A stretch of 43,498 nt of DNA. Origin: Marinomonas lutimaris (lineage in GTDB: Bacteria > Pseudomonadota > Gammaproteobacteria > Pseudomonadales > Marinomonadaceae). The notes under the pieces were generated by a model. It saw nothing but the letters and a program-made list of their open reading frames with translations, had not been told where the DNA came from and ran no database searches. Below, one piece after another: positions 35,898-43,498 of the stretch. The stretch covers positions 1 to 43,498 of the forward strand of contig NZ_JAHLLW010000025.1 in the NCBI RefSeq assembly GCF_019426345.1, given 5' to 3'. The first letter of the stretch is position 1; each line of letters opens with the position of its first letter. The position numbers were made by a program, and so were the translations under genes.

Positions 35898-37271
35898 TCA
35901 GTCATGATAGACGAAACCGAGTGCTCCAATGGAATCTCTCACCACACTCATGTCAGAATCAGAGAGTAGGTCATGATCCAAGGCCAGTACCAATCTCTTC
36001 TTTGCCCGCGTAAGAGCTACATAGACCTTCTTCCACTCTTTGTTAAAGTGATTAGCTCTGCTGAGGTTGTTTTTAGTTAGATATTTCAGTAGGTTAGGGC
36101 TAATAATAACAACACAAGTATCGGCATCCAGCCCTTTAACCGAGTCAATGCTTTGTACTCTAAACTGAACGTTGTCTTCTGTACATTTAGCGCATAGTTC
36201 ATATAGCTGAGCAAAGTGATAATTCTCTAGTGTCAACGAATGTCTAGCTTTTAGCTTGTTTACTGCTCTTTTAGCATTATCTTTAGCTACATCATCCACA
36301 AAGTCTGCAAAAGCTGCTTTCACAAACAATGTCTTGTCTTTCTTGTGGTTAGACTCACGAATCATCTCCTCGATCTCTCGGGGGAAAGAATATCGATGCT
36401 TAGATGATGTTGAATACCGACCAGTTTTTTTGTCGATACAAACTATTTGTTTAGTGTCTATGTAGCTATTGAGTAGATCGTCGTACTTAGCGTCGGTTGA
36501 CTCTATATACATTAACTCACCGACAACCTCCGATAGCGACTCTTGTTGCTGATCTTCATAGCAAAAACCGTTAGATATGGCTAGTATCTCGGTAGGTACA
36601 CGTCTAGTATGGTTGTTGATCTCAAGTATGGTTGCGTATTCTTGTGCTGTTACTTTCTCAATAAAACTATCGAGTGCTTTGGGGTACTTGATTGCTTGTT
36701 TCGGGTCTCCGATCATGTATACGTCAATACCGTTACTGCCGAGTACCTCGAATATTCGCAGTGCGTCACCATCTAGGTCTTGAACTTCATCAATGAAAAT
36801 TTTATCAAAACAGTTTTCAAGAATAGCCAAAAGTCGTTGAACCTTGGCTTTCTTAGCTCTGTTGCTGTGCTTGCTTACGGTCTCATCAACAATTTGTTTA
36901 GCGATGTTATAGACGTTCTCTGCGTGAATGACATTTCGCTCTCTTAAGTGTTTGAACAAAAGAGCTTTATATTTAGGATTCCCAACAGACATAATTGATG
37001 CATCGTTATATACATCACCGAGTGTAAATGATGAAAACGGATAGATAATTTCATTCAGCAAGAAGCTATGTACTGTTTGTATACAGAGATTTGGCGGGAT
37101 AAAGCCATGCTGTTTGATAATCTCTTGCTCGATCTTTGCTGTTGCTGTGTTTGTGTACGTTAGTGCAAACGTCTTCTTGTGACTGGTACAGGCCTTGATG
37201 TGCTTTATCAAAGCTTCTGCTAAGCCATAAGTTTTTCCAGCTCCAGCCCCAGCAATTTGCACTTCAATCAT
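35898..37271 (-). CDS. gajB: GajB-like UvrD/Rep-family helicase
   Basis: A 457-residue superfamily 1 helicase with Walker A GAGAGKTYGLAEALI at the N-terminus, LTYTNTATAKI (motif Ia), Walker B FIDEVQDLDGDALRIF, IGDPKQAIKYP (motif III), SIDSVKGLDADTCVVI (motif V) and YVALTRAKKRLVLAL (motif VI). The compact size matches GajB (about 490) rather than UvrD or Rep (over 670). Its start overlaps the gajA stop (ATGA), so the pair is translationally coupled. In Gabija, GajB responds to DNA ends or single strands and works with the GajA nuclease against phage; assignment here is by family and pairing. Confidence 0.85.
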   Translation of the reverse strand: MIEVQIAGAGAGKTYGLAEALIKHIKACTSHKKTFALTYTNTATAKIEQEIIKQHGFIPPNLCIQTVHSFLLNEIIYPFSSFTLGDVYNDASIMSVGNPKYKALLFKHLRERNVIHAENVYNIAKQIVDETVSKHSNRAKKAKVQRLLAILENCFDKIFIDEVQDLDGDALRIFEVLGSNGIDVYMIGDPKQAIKYPKALDSFIEKVTAQEYATILEINNHTRRVPTEILAISNGFCYEDQQQESLSEVVGELMYIESTDAKYDDLLNSYIDTKQIVCIDKKTGRYSTSSKHRYSFPREIEEMIRESNHKKDKTLFVKAAFADFVDDVAKDNAKRAVNKLKARHSLTLENYHFAQLYELCAKCTEDNVQFRVQSIDSVKGLDADTCVVIISPNLLKYLTKNNLSRANHFNKEWKKVYVALTRAKKRLVLALDHDLLSDSDMSVVRDSIGALGFVYHD

Positions 37272-38965
37272 GATACTGCCTCAATGACTTGTGCAATATG
37301 AGGTGGTAGTTCAATATCAATTGGATCTTCTTCACGGACCATTGCATCACACACATCTAGCATTCTAGCTGCTTTACCCTTGATCATGTGATCTGATACT
37401 TCTTTAATACCTCCCGTCATACCGAACAAACCATTTAGTAAAGACAAGTTATCGTCTGTTTCTACTAAATCAATTTCTAGAGTGTAGTTGGTGGTTGTTC
37501 TTACAGTGATGTTGGTATGAGCTGCGTCATAAGCATCATGTTTTGCTTTCGTTGCATCTGAATTGTCATAGTCACGGATAACACCGATTTTCTTATTCAG
37601 ATTATCTTTGTTTAATGCTAGCCAAATATTTAAGAAGTTGGTGTAACCGCGTTGCCCAATAGCTATGAGTTCTAGGTCTTGTAGACCAGCTTTTTTAGAC
37701 AGATATGTACTAATTAGCATTTCTTCGGTCGTACCTTCGACCAGAATCACTTTGTTTGCGAACAACAGCTTCAGTATGTCGAAGTTAGGTCGTTTTCTTA
37801 GATAATCAACTAATTTAGGTGAAGCGTCTGATAGGCTAATAGCTTTATCTCCAGTAAATGCTAATACATTAGAGATTTGTAGCTTGTTGATGATCGTAGG
37901 GTTATGAGTCGAGATTATGGTTTGTACCAGCGAGCCGCTGTTATTTGAACTTTTCTCGACGAAGTCTCTTACTAAACGCAGATTGTTAACGCTTAAGTGC
38001 GCTTCAGGCTCTTCAATACAACATAGGTTGAATGTATCGCCGCACGACTTGTAGTAAGCAAACAGAATGAGTATGTAAATAAGGTTTCTTTGTCCCAAGC
38101 CTTTTTGGTACAGAAACTCGTTGCCATATTTGAGCGTGATGTTCGATAAGATATTCTTCAAGTTAGGCAGATTAGGAGTGCATTCTAGTTTTTTGATAAT
38201 GTCATCGTAGTTATCAAAGTCTGGGTTAGTACTAATGACTTTGCCGAATGTCTCTGTGTCTTCGATTGCGGTAAAGAACTCAGAGTAAGCAGTATTGATC
38301 TGACTTTTGTCATCATCATCGAGTGTGTTCATAAGCAGTTTTGTGAAGATGCTGTTGGATTTCATTGAACTGCTTTCTGAGAAATCATCTCGCTCAGCGT
38401 TGATACTATGAATGCTTACGTGTTTGAGGTCGCTAAAGGCGATAGTTTTTTCGTTGTTTACCGATACGATTTGATAATCATATAGCTCGACGGGTAAGGT
38501 AAACCAGTTCACATCGTCGATAGTCTTACCTTCAAGCGACTTTTTTACTACTTCAAGTAAGTCCGCGTCGTCTTTAGGCTTAAAGTCATATCTAATTTTA
38601 TAAGTTTCGCCATCACCATCAGATACTACCCATTTAGATAACAATGCAGTCTCATAGCTATCTTTGGGATCAGCGAACTCTACAGTCACTGATACTTTTG
38701 GAATTTTCAGGAGCTGGTTTGGTGTAGGTTCTTCACTGATTACTGAAGCAAAGAACTCTATAACTGAGTCCTTGTTGATATCAGAAATGCTTAAACGCTT
38801 TTGACTGAAATCTATCTGATTGCCACTTAGGGGTAACGAAAGTGCGGTGAAGAAGTTTGTCTTACCCGTGTCGTTTTCTCCAATAACAACAGTTAGCTTT
38901 TGTAACTGAGCTTCAAAAGATCGAAAGCTGCGGTAGTTATTAATCGTTACCTTTTTGATGTACAT
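37268..38965 (-). CDS. gajA: GajA-like OLD-family ATPase/TOPRIM nuclease
   Basis: A 565-residue protein, close to the 578 of GajA. The ABC-type ATPase domain has Walker A VVIGENDTGKTNFF, signature GLGQRNLIYIL, Walker B CCIEEPEAHL and the switch His in ISTHNPTII. The C-terminal TOPRIM has VILVEGTTEEML, then GVIRDYDNSDATK with the metal-binding Asp pair. The start is ATG 38965, which has AGGGAAA eight bases upstream; an ATG seven codons earlier has none. In Gabija, GajA forms a tetramer that nicks DNA when nucleotide pools fall. Together with the coupled helicase gene it makes a Gabija-type anti-phage pair. Confidence 0.86.
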   Translation of the reverse strand: MYIKKVTINNYRSFRSFEAQLQKLTVVIGENDTGKTNFFTALSLPLSGNQIDFSQKRLSISDINKDSVIEFFASVISEEPTPNQLLKIPKVSVTVEFADPKDSYETALLSKWVVSDGDGETYKIRYDFKPKDDADLLEVVKKSLEGKTIDDVNWFTLPVELYDYQIVSVNNEKTIAFSDLKHVSIHSINAERDDFSESSSMKSNSIFTKLLMNTLDDDDKSQINTAYSEFFTAIEDTETFGKVISTNPDFDNYDDIIKKLECTPNLPNLKNILSNITLKYGNEFLYQKGLGQRNLIYILILFAYYKSCGDTFNLCCIEEPEAHLSVNNLRLVRDFVEKSSNNSGSLVQTIISTHNPTIINKLQISNVLAFTGDKAISLSDASPKLVDYLRKRPNFDILKLLFANKVILVEGTTEEMLISTYLSKKAGLQDLELIAIGQRGYTNFLNIWLALNKDNLNKKIGVIRDYDNSDATKAKHDAYDAAHTNITVRTTTNYTLEIDLVETDDNLSLLNGLFGMTGGIKEVSDHMIKGKAARMLDVCDAMVREEDPIDIELPPHIAQVIEAVS

Positions 38966-39405
38966 AAGAATTTCCCTAGAAAGCATACAAGCGCATATGC
39001 CACTAATGTACTACAAAAGATCGAATTCAAATAAGTGTTTTACCGTCATGATTACAGCATCTATGATTAGCCTCACATGCCCTCGAACATTAGAAAAACA
39101 TATCGAAAAACTATAGGTGTGATTTAAGTATTCAACTCACAATGGGGCATAAACGATTTAGAAATGACAGCGTATCTTTGCGATCGCTGCCATTTTAGTA
39201 TGATACTTTGTTACTCTACCACAGCTGTACTTTGGATCAGAAATACTGACTCAACGCCTTGACGATACAACTATTTAAGCTCTAACAACAGGGTTTCACA
39301 TTTTAGAAAACACTGAAAATTTCACTATCGATTGCCGCCAGCATGCTAGATAAATCTCAGCTATAATACATACAAGAAACTGGCGTTATTTTAAGGTGAT
39401 AGACA
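38966..39405. other. Divergent intergenic region upstream of gajA
   Basis: About 440 bases without a supported gene. It contains an inverted repeat TGACAGCG/CGCTGCCA (39165-39192, loop of 12) and a TATAAT (39362-39367) 38 bases before the plus-strand start at 39406, which also has an AAGGTGAT ribosome site. The gajA promoter must lie here too. Confidence 0.5.
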
Positions 39406-39780
39406 ATGGCCTCAACAAAGTTTTCAAACATATTTGAAGTGGTGGCAGCCAGCGACGCGGAAGCACTGAGCCTAAAGGCTCAAGCAGAAATAATTGGTGT
39501 GATCCGTGATATGGCGGCTAAAAATGGTTGGTCACATATCGAGGTCTGTGCCGAGGGAAACAGAATTATGATTAAGCAAGCGAAAAGCCAAGTAAATGAC
39601 AATCGACTAAGTGAAGCAGAACTACTTGAAGGGCTAGATTCTTACACTGCTCACGCAGATGAACTGTTTCTAAATGTGGATGGCGAACTCGCTGAAGCCC
39701 TAATAGATCAACTCAATGAGTTAGAGCTACCTTTTATTGTTCGATCTCATAAAATCACACAGGAAGCGGACGGAAAGTAG
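39406..39780 (+). CDS. Small antitoxin-like or regulator-like protein (first of four)
   Basis: A 124-residue soluble acidic protein. The N-terminal 45 residues (SNIFEVVAASDAEALSLKAQAEIIGVIRDMAAKNGW, in part) recall the lead-in of HigA-type XRE antitoxins, but the HTH expected next is not evident. The segment LSEAELLEGLDSYTAHADEL recalls the toxin-binding tail of MazE/AbrB-like antitoxins. The resemblance is weak, so the assignment is tentative. It has a TATAAT and AAGGTGAT upstream. No toxin-sized frame follows; the next gene, 170 bases away, is also antitoxin-like. Confidence 0.55.
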   Translation: MASTKFSNIFEVVAASDAEALSLKAQAEIIGVIRDMAAKNGWSHIEVCAEGNRIMIKQAKSQVNDNRLSEAELLEGLDSYTAHADELFLNVDGELAEALIDQLNELELPFIVRSHKITQEADGK

Positions 39781-39950
39781 AATCAACTGTTTCAGGTAAA
39801 AGCGGCCCCCTACTTTATAACAGACCGAAAAGATATCGTTGAAGACGTTGGGCGGTTTGATCCAGATTGATTGAGCGCTTGTCTAGTCAATATCTAAGAA
39901 CTAAATATTAACCCAGCCCCAATTAATCCTAGTAACCATAGGTAAATGAA

Positions 39951-40250
39951 ATGTTAGTGACAAATGAAATAACACAAATGGCCAAAGCGATAGTAACCCA
40001 GTTGCCTATTCTGAATGGCATATCGAGCGCTGATGAGCACCAACAAGCCCTTATACTTTTAGAAGACTTGTTAGAGCACTACGACGAAAACCTGATAATT
40101 ATTGAAACCTTAAGCAATGTCATTGCACGGTATGAGGATACGGCAGCAGAGTTTGATGATTTCAATAAACGACACACAGTTATCAATCTAACTACGGCAA
40201 CACTAACAGTCTTGATAGATCAGAGCCTAAACAATACTAATCACATCTGA
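39951..40250 (+). CDS. Small HigA-N-terminus-like protein (second of four)
   Basis: A 99-residue helical acidic protein. QQALILLEDLL followed by IIIETLSNVIARYEDT is similar to the short N-terminal region of HigA antitoxins (ALxxLExL...LxxLIxxYE) that precedes their HTH. The HTH is absent: the chain ends 30 residues later. It may be a remnant or a free regulatory piece. The AGGTAAA ribosome site is reasonable. It is convergent with the next gene. Confidence 0.5.
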   Translation: MLVTNEITQMAKAIVTQLPILNGISSADEHQQALILLEDLLEHYDENLIIIETLSNVIARYEDTAAEFDDFNKRHTVINLTTATLTVLIDQSLNNTNHI

Positions 40251-40317
40251 GTTCGTTACAAACAAAAAAATCCAACGTATTATTATTTGCAGTTTATCTG
40301 ATCGCTACACAGCTGCT

Positions 40318-40701
40318 TTAAACAACAACACCGTGGCTAATCTGCCCTAAAAGATCTCTTACTCTATTTATTCCTTCTTTAGTAACCATCATCGACTCTG
40401 GCAACTTACCACCTAATGCCTGTACAGGTGTTTTAATCCATGATTTCCATTTGTCTTCGTCACCAAACAGCTCTAGACCCAATTGATGAACGCTTTCATT
40501 CAACTTTCTCATTTCAGATGCATCAACTAATTCTAAAATAGCGGCATAGGTGTCAGCGGGAACACAGTAAAATACGGGGTTACCGTCCTTCATTACAGCA
40601 ACAGGGCTCCCTTTTGATTCATTCATAACAAGATCAAGACTGTTCTCAATATCATGAATATCAATACATTTTTCAGAATAATTTTTTCGTTTAGTACTCA
40701 T
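40318..40701 (-). CDS. Phd-like plus MbcA/ParS/Xre-type antitoxin
   Basis: A 127-residue two-part protein. Residues about 12-60 resemble a Phd/YefM antitoxin (GSPVAVMKDGNPVFYCVPADTYAAILE). The C-terminal 55 residues carry the MbcA/ParS/Xre (DUF2384) pattern: DEDKWKSWIKTPVQALGGKLPESMM, then TKEGINRVRDLLGQISHGV. DUF2384 antitoxins normally pair with RES-type NAD-degrading toxins, and Phd with Doc or RelE-type toxins; neither is next to it. The GGAGGAG ribosome site is excellent. It is probably a DNA-binding repressor or orphan antitoxin. Confidence 0.72.
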   Translation of the reverse strand: MSTKRKNYSEKCIDIHDIENSLDLVMNESKGSPVAVMKDGNPVFYCVPADTYAAILELVDASEMRKLNESVHQLGLELFGDEDKWKSWIKTPVQALGGKLPESMMVTKEGINRVRDLLGQISHGVVV

Positions 40702-40773
40702 ATCTCTCCTCCAACATATCTGTTAAGTACAATTATGACTAACATGAAAAGCTTAATTAAAGATTAATGATTT

Positions 40774-41196
40774 TTAGATGAGTACCTTACTCCGAAAAAA
40801 ATTTCTTACCTTTAGGAAATCATCAAATGAATTATTATCCAGCATAAATTCTCTAGCTGACTTACCATTAAATATCGGGTCATTTATAGGCCTTTTGAAA
40901 AAATCATAGCTAAATTCAGATGGTGAACTTAGGTAGATCATCTTGTATATACTTACCAGCATCGCCAATGTATCAATGGTTTCTTGGTCTACTTGAAGAC
41001 TCCCACTAGTGTGTGCTGTCTCTTTCCATTGATTCCAAGTTGAAACCGTAATACCACCTAGAAGAACACACATCTGTTCATCAGATAAGTCCCAACGCTC
41101 TTGTGGACATTGTTCGTCTAGCCATAAGACAACCGTTGCTATTATCTTGTCTGCTGGCAGATTACTGGCATTTTCTTTAGTACTTTTACCGTTCAT
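40774..41196 (-). CDS. MbcA/ParS/Xre-like antitoxin-family protein (fourth of four)
   Basis: A 140-residue protein. The middle (WDLSDEQMCVLLGGITVSTWNQWK) reads as an XRE-like helix-turn-helix; the end (IYKMIYLSSPSEFSYDF, then RPINDPIFNGKSAREFMLD) matches the C-terminal DUF2384 pattern in which the toxin-facing segment has PxxDxxFxGxSxxxxML. The ATG at 41196 with GGGAGGTG six bases before it is chosen over an upstream TTG lying inside that ribosome site. Only 72 bases separate it from the preceding Phd/DUF2384 gene on the same strand, so they are probably cotranscribed. No RES toxin follows; umuC lies upstream. Confidence 0.68.
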   Translation of the reverse strand: MNGKSTKENASNLPADKIIATVVLWLDEQCPQERWDLSDEQMCVLLGGITVSTWNQWKETAHTSGSLQVDQETIDTLAMLVSIYKMIYLSSPSEFSYDFFKRPINDPIFNGKSAREFMLDNNSFDDFLKVRNFFRSKVLI

Positions 41197-41270
41197 GGAA
41201 CACCTCCCAATCAATTATTATAGTTTGAATTTTTTAACTAATAGCCCGTTTCTCTTTTCTACATTTTGGT

Positions 41271-42542
41271 TCAATAAACCTTTGGTAACTCGTCCCACCT
41301 GGTCGTATAGGCTGGCGATAGGTGCTCTCTTTTCATAGACCACTGAGGTGACACACCTTGCGAGGCGAAGAAGACGTTGCCGAGGCCGCTGTGGTTGATT
41401 TTGTCCACGACGTTCATTAGGGCTTTTGAATTGATGTTTGTGTTATCGGCTCGGAACAAATCTTGCTGAAAAACACCATGTTCGTAGAAGTCTGCCAGTA
41501 TCACACCGCCTTTGGCGAAGCGATAACCAGCCCGATAAATGCGACGAAATAGCACGTCGGCCACTTTTAACAAGTCTCGCGTATCGTCCGTTGGATTAGG
41601 CAGCTCTACAGACAGGGTTTTCGAGTACTGCGGCTCGTTTGGAATAAATGGACTGGTACGAATGAACACACTCACCACACGGCAAAGGCGTTTTTCTCCG
41701 CGTAGTTTCTCAGCCGCTCTGGTTGTGTACTTAGCGATCGCTTCCCGTAGTTCGCGCTTGTCTGTCACTTTGTGACCAAATGACCGACTGCAAATGATTT
41801 GCTGTTTGGTTGGCCTAACCAATTTCAAATCCAAACACGACACACCATTCAACTCTCGAATGGTTCGCTCCAGCACCACAGAAAGTTCACTTCGAATCGA
41901 TTTAGGGTCAGCATTCGCCAGATCCAACGCGGTATGAATTCCCCTCGCCTTTAGCTTTGCCGTGGTACGATGGCCAACACCCCACACATCACTTACTTCA
42001 ACAATTGCCAATAAACGCTTTTGTCTGTCTGGATCCATCAAATCTACCACCGAACCGGTGGCTGGATACTTCTTCGCGGCATGGTTGGCCAACTTCGCCA
42101 ACGTCTTGGTTGGCGCAATGCCCACGCCTACCGTAATGCCCGTCCACTTATCGACCTTGGCTTTCACCCGTTTGCCAAACGTCAGCAAATCCGTCACATG
42201 CTCAACGCCAGTTAAATCCATAAAGGCTTCATCGATGGAATATACTTCCAGCCGAGGCGCTTCCTCTTCTAAGATCGTCATCACCCGATTCGACAAATCC
42301 GCATACAGTGCATAATTAGAGGAAAAGCACACAATGCCGTGCTTTCTTATCTCATCCTGAACCTGAAACATCGGCACGCCCATCTTAATGCCCAGCGCCT
42401 TTACCTCTTTGGAACGCGCGACAATGCAGCCATCGTTATTCGACAACACCACCACAGGCGTGTGTTTTAAATCGGGCCGAAACAACTTCTCGCAGCTGGC
42501 GTAAAAGTTATTGCAATCGACCAAAGCAAAAACCGTTTTCAT
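41271..42542 (-). CDS. umuC: Error-prone DNA polymerase V catalytic subunit UmuC
   Basis: A 423-residue Y-family polymerase (E. coli UmuC is 422). Active-site features: FALVDCNNFYASCEKLFRP (first Asp, steric-gate region), YSIDEAFMDLTG (second Asp/Glu pair), helix-hairpin-helix KLKARGIHTALDLANAD, and a little-finger domain ending near VSPQWSMKREHLSP. With UmuD' it copies past DNA lesions. The start overlaps the umuD stop (TGATG), so translation is coupled. Mobile elements often carry umuDC; here it may be island cargo. Confidence 0.95.
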   Translation of the reverse strand: MKTVFALVDCNNFYASCEKLFRPDLKHTPVVVLSNNDGCIVARSKEVKALGIKMGVPMFQVQDEIRKHGIVCFSSNYALYADLSNRVMTILEEEAPRLEVYSIDEAFMDLTGVEHVTDLLTFGKRVKAKVDKWTGITVGVGIAPTKTLAKLANHAAKKYPATGSVVDLMDPDRQKRLLAIVEVSDVWGVGHRTTAKLKARGIHTALDLANADPKSIRSELSVVLERTIRELNGVSCLDLKLVRPTKQQIICSRSFGHKVTDKRELREAIAKYTTRAAEKLRGEKRLCRVVSVFIRTSPFIPNEPQYSKTLSVELPNPTDDTRDLLKVADVLFRRIYRAGYRFAKGGVILADFYEHGVFQQDLFRADNTNINSKALMNVVDKINHSGLGNVFFASQGVSPQWSMKREHLSPAYTTRWDELPKVY

Positions 42543-42988
42543 CAGCTGCGCTCGTATCGACGAACGACGCCCGTGACCACACCGAAAATCTCCAGTTCAG
42601 ACTCTTCAGTAATATGAATGGCTTTGTAAGCTTTATTCTTCGGGCGAAGCAACACATTAGGCTTCAGTTCCAAAGTCTTCACCGTCATTTCCCCATGAAT
42701 GCAGGCGATCACAATATCCCCATGACGCGCGGTTAACGAACGATCCACCACCAACACATCACCCGAATAAATGCCCGCATCGATCATCGATTCGCCCTGA
42801 GCGCGCACGTAAAACGTCGCGTTCGGGTGAGCCACACAGAACTCATTTAAGTCTAAGGGTTTTTCAACAAAGTCCTGAGCGGGCGAAGGAAAACCCGCCG
42901 ACACCGAATCCACATACAAAGGGGTTCGCACACTATTGGCCGCGATAAACGCAGCCGACTCAGACACACCAAGATAAGTAACACGCAT
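42542..42988 (-). CDS. umuD: UmuD, self-cleaving polymerase V subunit
   Basis: About 148 residues. The S24 peptidase-type dyad is visible: Ser in AQGESMIDAGI and Lys in EMTVKTLEL. The cleavage site is the Ala-Gly bond in SAGFPSP. RecA filaments trigger self-cleavage to UmuD', which joins UmuC. The ATG at 42988 is chosen; a TTG four codons upstream is unlikely. A near-ideal LexA box lies 15 to 34 bases upstream. Confidence 0.94.
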   Translation of the reverse strand: MRVTYLGVSESAAFIAANSVRTPLYVDSVSAGFPSPAQDFVEKPLDLNEFCVAHPNATFYVRAQGESMIDAGIYSGDVLVVDRSLTARHGDIVIACIHGEMTVKTLELKPNVLLRPKNKAYKAIHITEESELEIFGVVTGVVRRYERS

Positions 42989-43002
42989 GATTAACACCAA
43001 AA

Positions 43003-43022
43003 TACTGTATATATATACAGTA
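43003..43022 (-). promoter_or_regulatory. LexA (SOS) box of umuDC
   Basis: CTGTATATATATACAG at 43005-43020 is an exact match to the CTGT-N8-ACAG consensus with alternating AT, extended to a perfect 20-base palindrome. It sits just before umuD, so LexA should repress the operon until DNA damage. Confidence 0.93.
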
Positions 43023-43124
43023 TAGTTTTAGGCAGCTCGAATGACCAAGTGAATTTTTTTGTAAGAAGAAAGACTTTCGGTTGTTCGACTAAAAATGAGG
43101 CGGGATTTCAAGAGTGGCGGACTC

Positions 43125-43498
43125 CTATAAATAGTAAGAAATGATTTTCGATTTGAATGATGACATTGTCAGTTCATTCAAGCATGTCTGTTTAAATAGA
43201 TCATGATCGTTACTCAAGATAAATTCACCAAGGTTAGTTTCTGGTATTAACACGTCGTCTCTGTAAGAGTCTCGACTACCACCAATTCCTGAGCTTGGAG
43301 TGTCTATACTATTCAGCAATTCTTCTGTTTTTTGGTAGTTGTAAGTGCCCGGAATTGCTTTGTTCAGTCGTTCTGCGAACTCCACTAAATTTGGTTCTGC
43401 CAACATGTACATATTAGCGACATGTGACTGATCTTTGGTCATTCGTATGATGCGCCCAAGAATCTGACGGAAGTAAAGTTCAGTGGTGACATCGGTAA
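43125..43498 (-). CDS. Superfamily 2 helicase, C-terminal fragment (5' part outside window)
   Basis: The frame is open to the window's right edge, so the gene begins outside. The first visible residues TDVTTELYFRQILGRIIRMT contain helicase motif VI (Q-x-x-GR-x-x-R), typical of DEAD/DEAH or type I/III restriction-type translocases. Motif VI is followed by about 105 residues (MLAEPNLVEFAERLNKAIPGTY), with a short tail ending ISYYL. It could be part of a further defence or restriction system continuing to the right. About 100 bases separate its stop from the umuD LexA box. Confidence 0.75.
   Translation of the reverse strand, partial: TDVTTELYFRQILGRIIRMTKDQSHVANMYMLAEPNLVEFAERLNKAIPGTYNYQKTEELLNSIDTPSSGIGGSRDSYRDDVLIPETNLGEFILSNDHDLFKQTCLNELTMSSFKSKIISYYL

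Larger units (their letters stand above)
15878..43498. mobile_element. Genomic island with recombinase operon and defence cargo (right end outside window)
   Basis: The left edge is placed where the ion-channel gene loses homology (between 15877 and about 15905). Inside are a non-coding tandem-repeat end, a four-gene recombinase operon, a resolvase operon, and cargo of defence and stress genes of mixed base composition. The recombinase-at-one-end, cargo-behind layout is that of Tn554-like and gamma-mobile-trio elements. An imperfect palindrome TACAGAA-G-TTTTGTA at about 15896-15910 could be part of the terminal recombination site. The right boundary cannot be given. umuDC and the final helicase fragment are included only because the missing channel 3' end has not been met by then. 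Confidence 0.7.

Noticed and set aside
35898..38965. PARIS or a plain OLD nuclease instead of Gabija
   Set aside because: The overlap with a compact UvrD-type helicase gene and the sizes fit the GajA/GajB pair better; PARIS lacks such a helicase.

Overview
The window looks like chromosome of a marine gammaproteobacterium of the Marinomonas/Oceanospirillales kind. That rests on the AT-rich base composition, the FrcBCA-type sugar transporter, HrpB, and the general protein style; no rRNA or tRNA is present to confirm it. It divides sharply in two. Bases 1 to about 15,877 are ordinary chromosome, and everything from there to the right edge (about 27.6 kb) reads as one mobile genomic island whose right end is outside the window.

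Chromosomal part. A membrane/coiled-coil protein (minus) with its own terminator; a phosphotransferase of the APH/ecdysteroid-kinase type; HrpB helicase; a plant-type [2Fe-2S] ferredoxin; then a long plus-strand block: OmpR-type response regulator, hybrid sensor kinase, FrcB-FrcC-FrcA sugar ABC transporter, and a second periplasmic sugar-binding protein. The layout suggests that the two-component pair senses a sugar, possibly through one of the binding proteins, and controls the transporter. An AEC permease, a small MscS channel, an unknown 91-residue protein and a voltage-gated ion channel follow. The channel is cut just after its selectivity-filter region (about 15,877), which marks the island's left edge.

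Island, left end. About 1.15 kb of non-coding AT-rich DNA holds a 9-bp microrepeat and 32 perfect plus several degenerate copies of a 22-bp tandem repeat. Next is a four-gene recombinase operon: a complete tyrosine recombinase, a large recombinase-like protein lacking the first catalytic arginine, a second complete tyrosine recombinase, and a helix-turn-helix/coiled-coil protein. It resembles the trio logic of Tn554-like and gamma-mobile-trio (GMT) elements. A second operon (serine resolvase, small HTH/coiled-coil protein, RecD2-like helicase) is preceded by strong palindromes that could be a resolution site or operator.

Island, cargo. In order: a GIY-YIG protein; a GC-rich SIR2 protein of the defence-associated sirtuin Dsr1 type; a FimB-like integrase with an apparent internal deletion; a DEDDh exonuclease-like protein; a 29-residue Gly/Asn/Pro-rich micro-protein; an unrecognised 272-residue protein behind a repeated operator-like motif; a PD-(D/E)xK plus TOPRIM protein directly downstream of a Gabija-like GajA/GajB pair; four small antitoxin-like or regulator-like genes with no visible toxins; an SOS-controlled umuDC operon; and the C-terminal end of a superfamily 2 helicase. 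Two related 65-bp repeats flank an 8-kb piece of the cargo, which suggests modular assembly.

Most unusual: the 22-bp array beside the recombinase operon; the shared HTH/coiled-coil partner proteins in the two recombinase operons; the third nuclease-like gene attached to Gabija; the exonuclease/micro-protein/272-residue cluster; and the toxinless antitoxin-like row.
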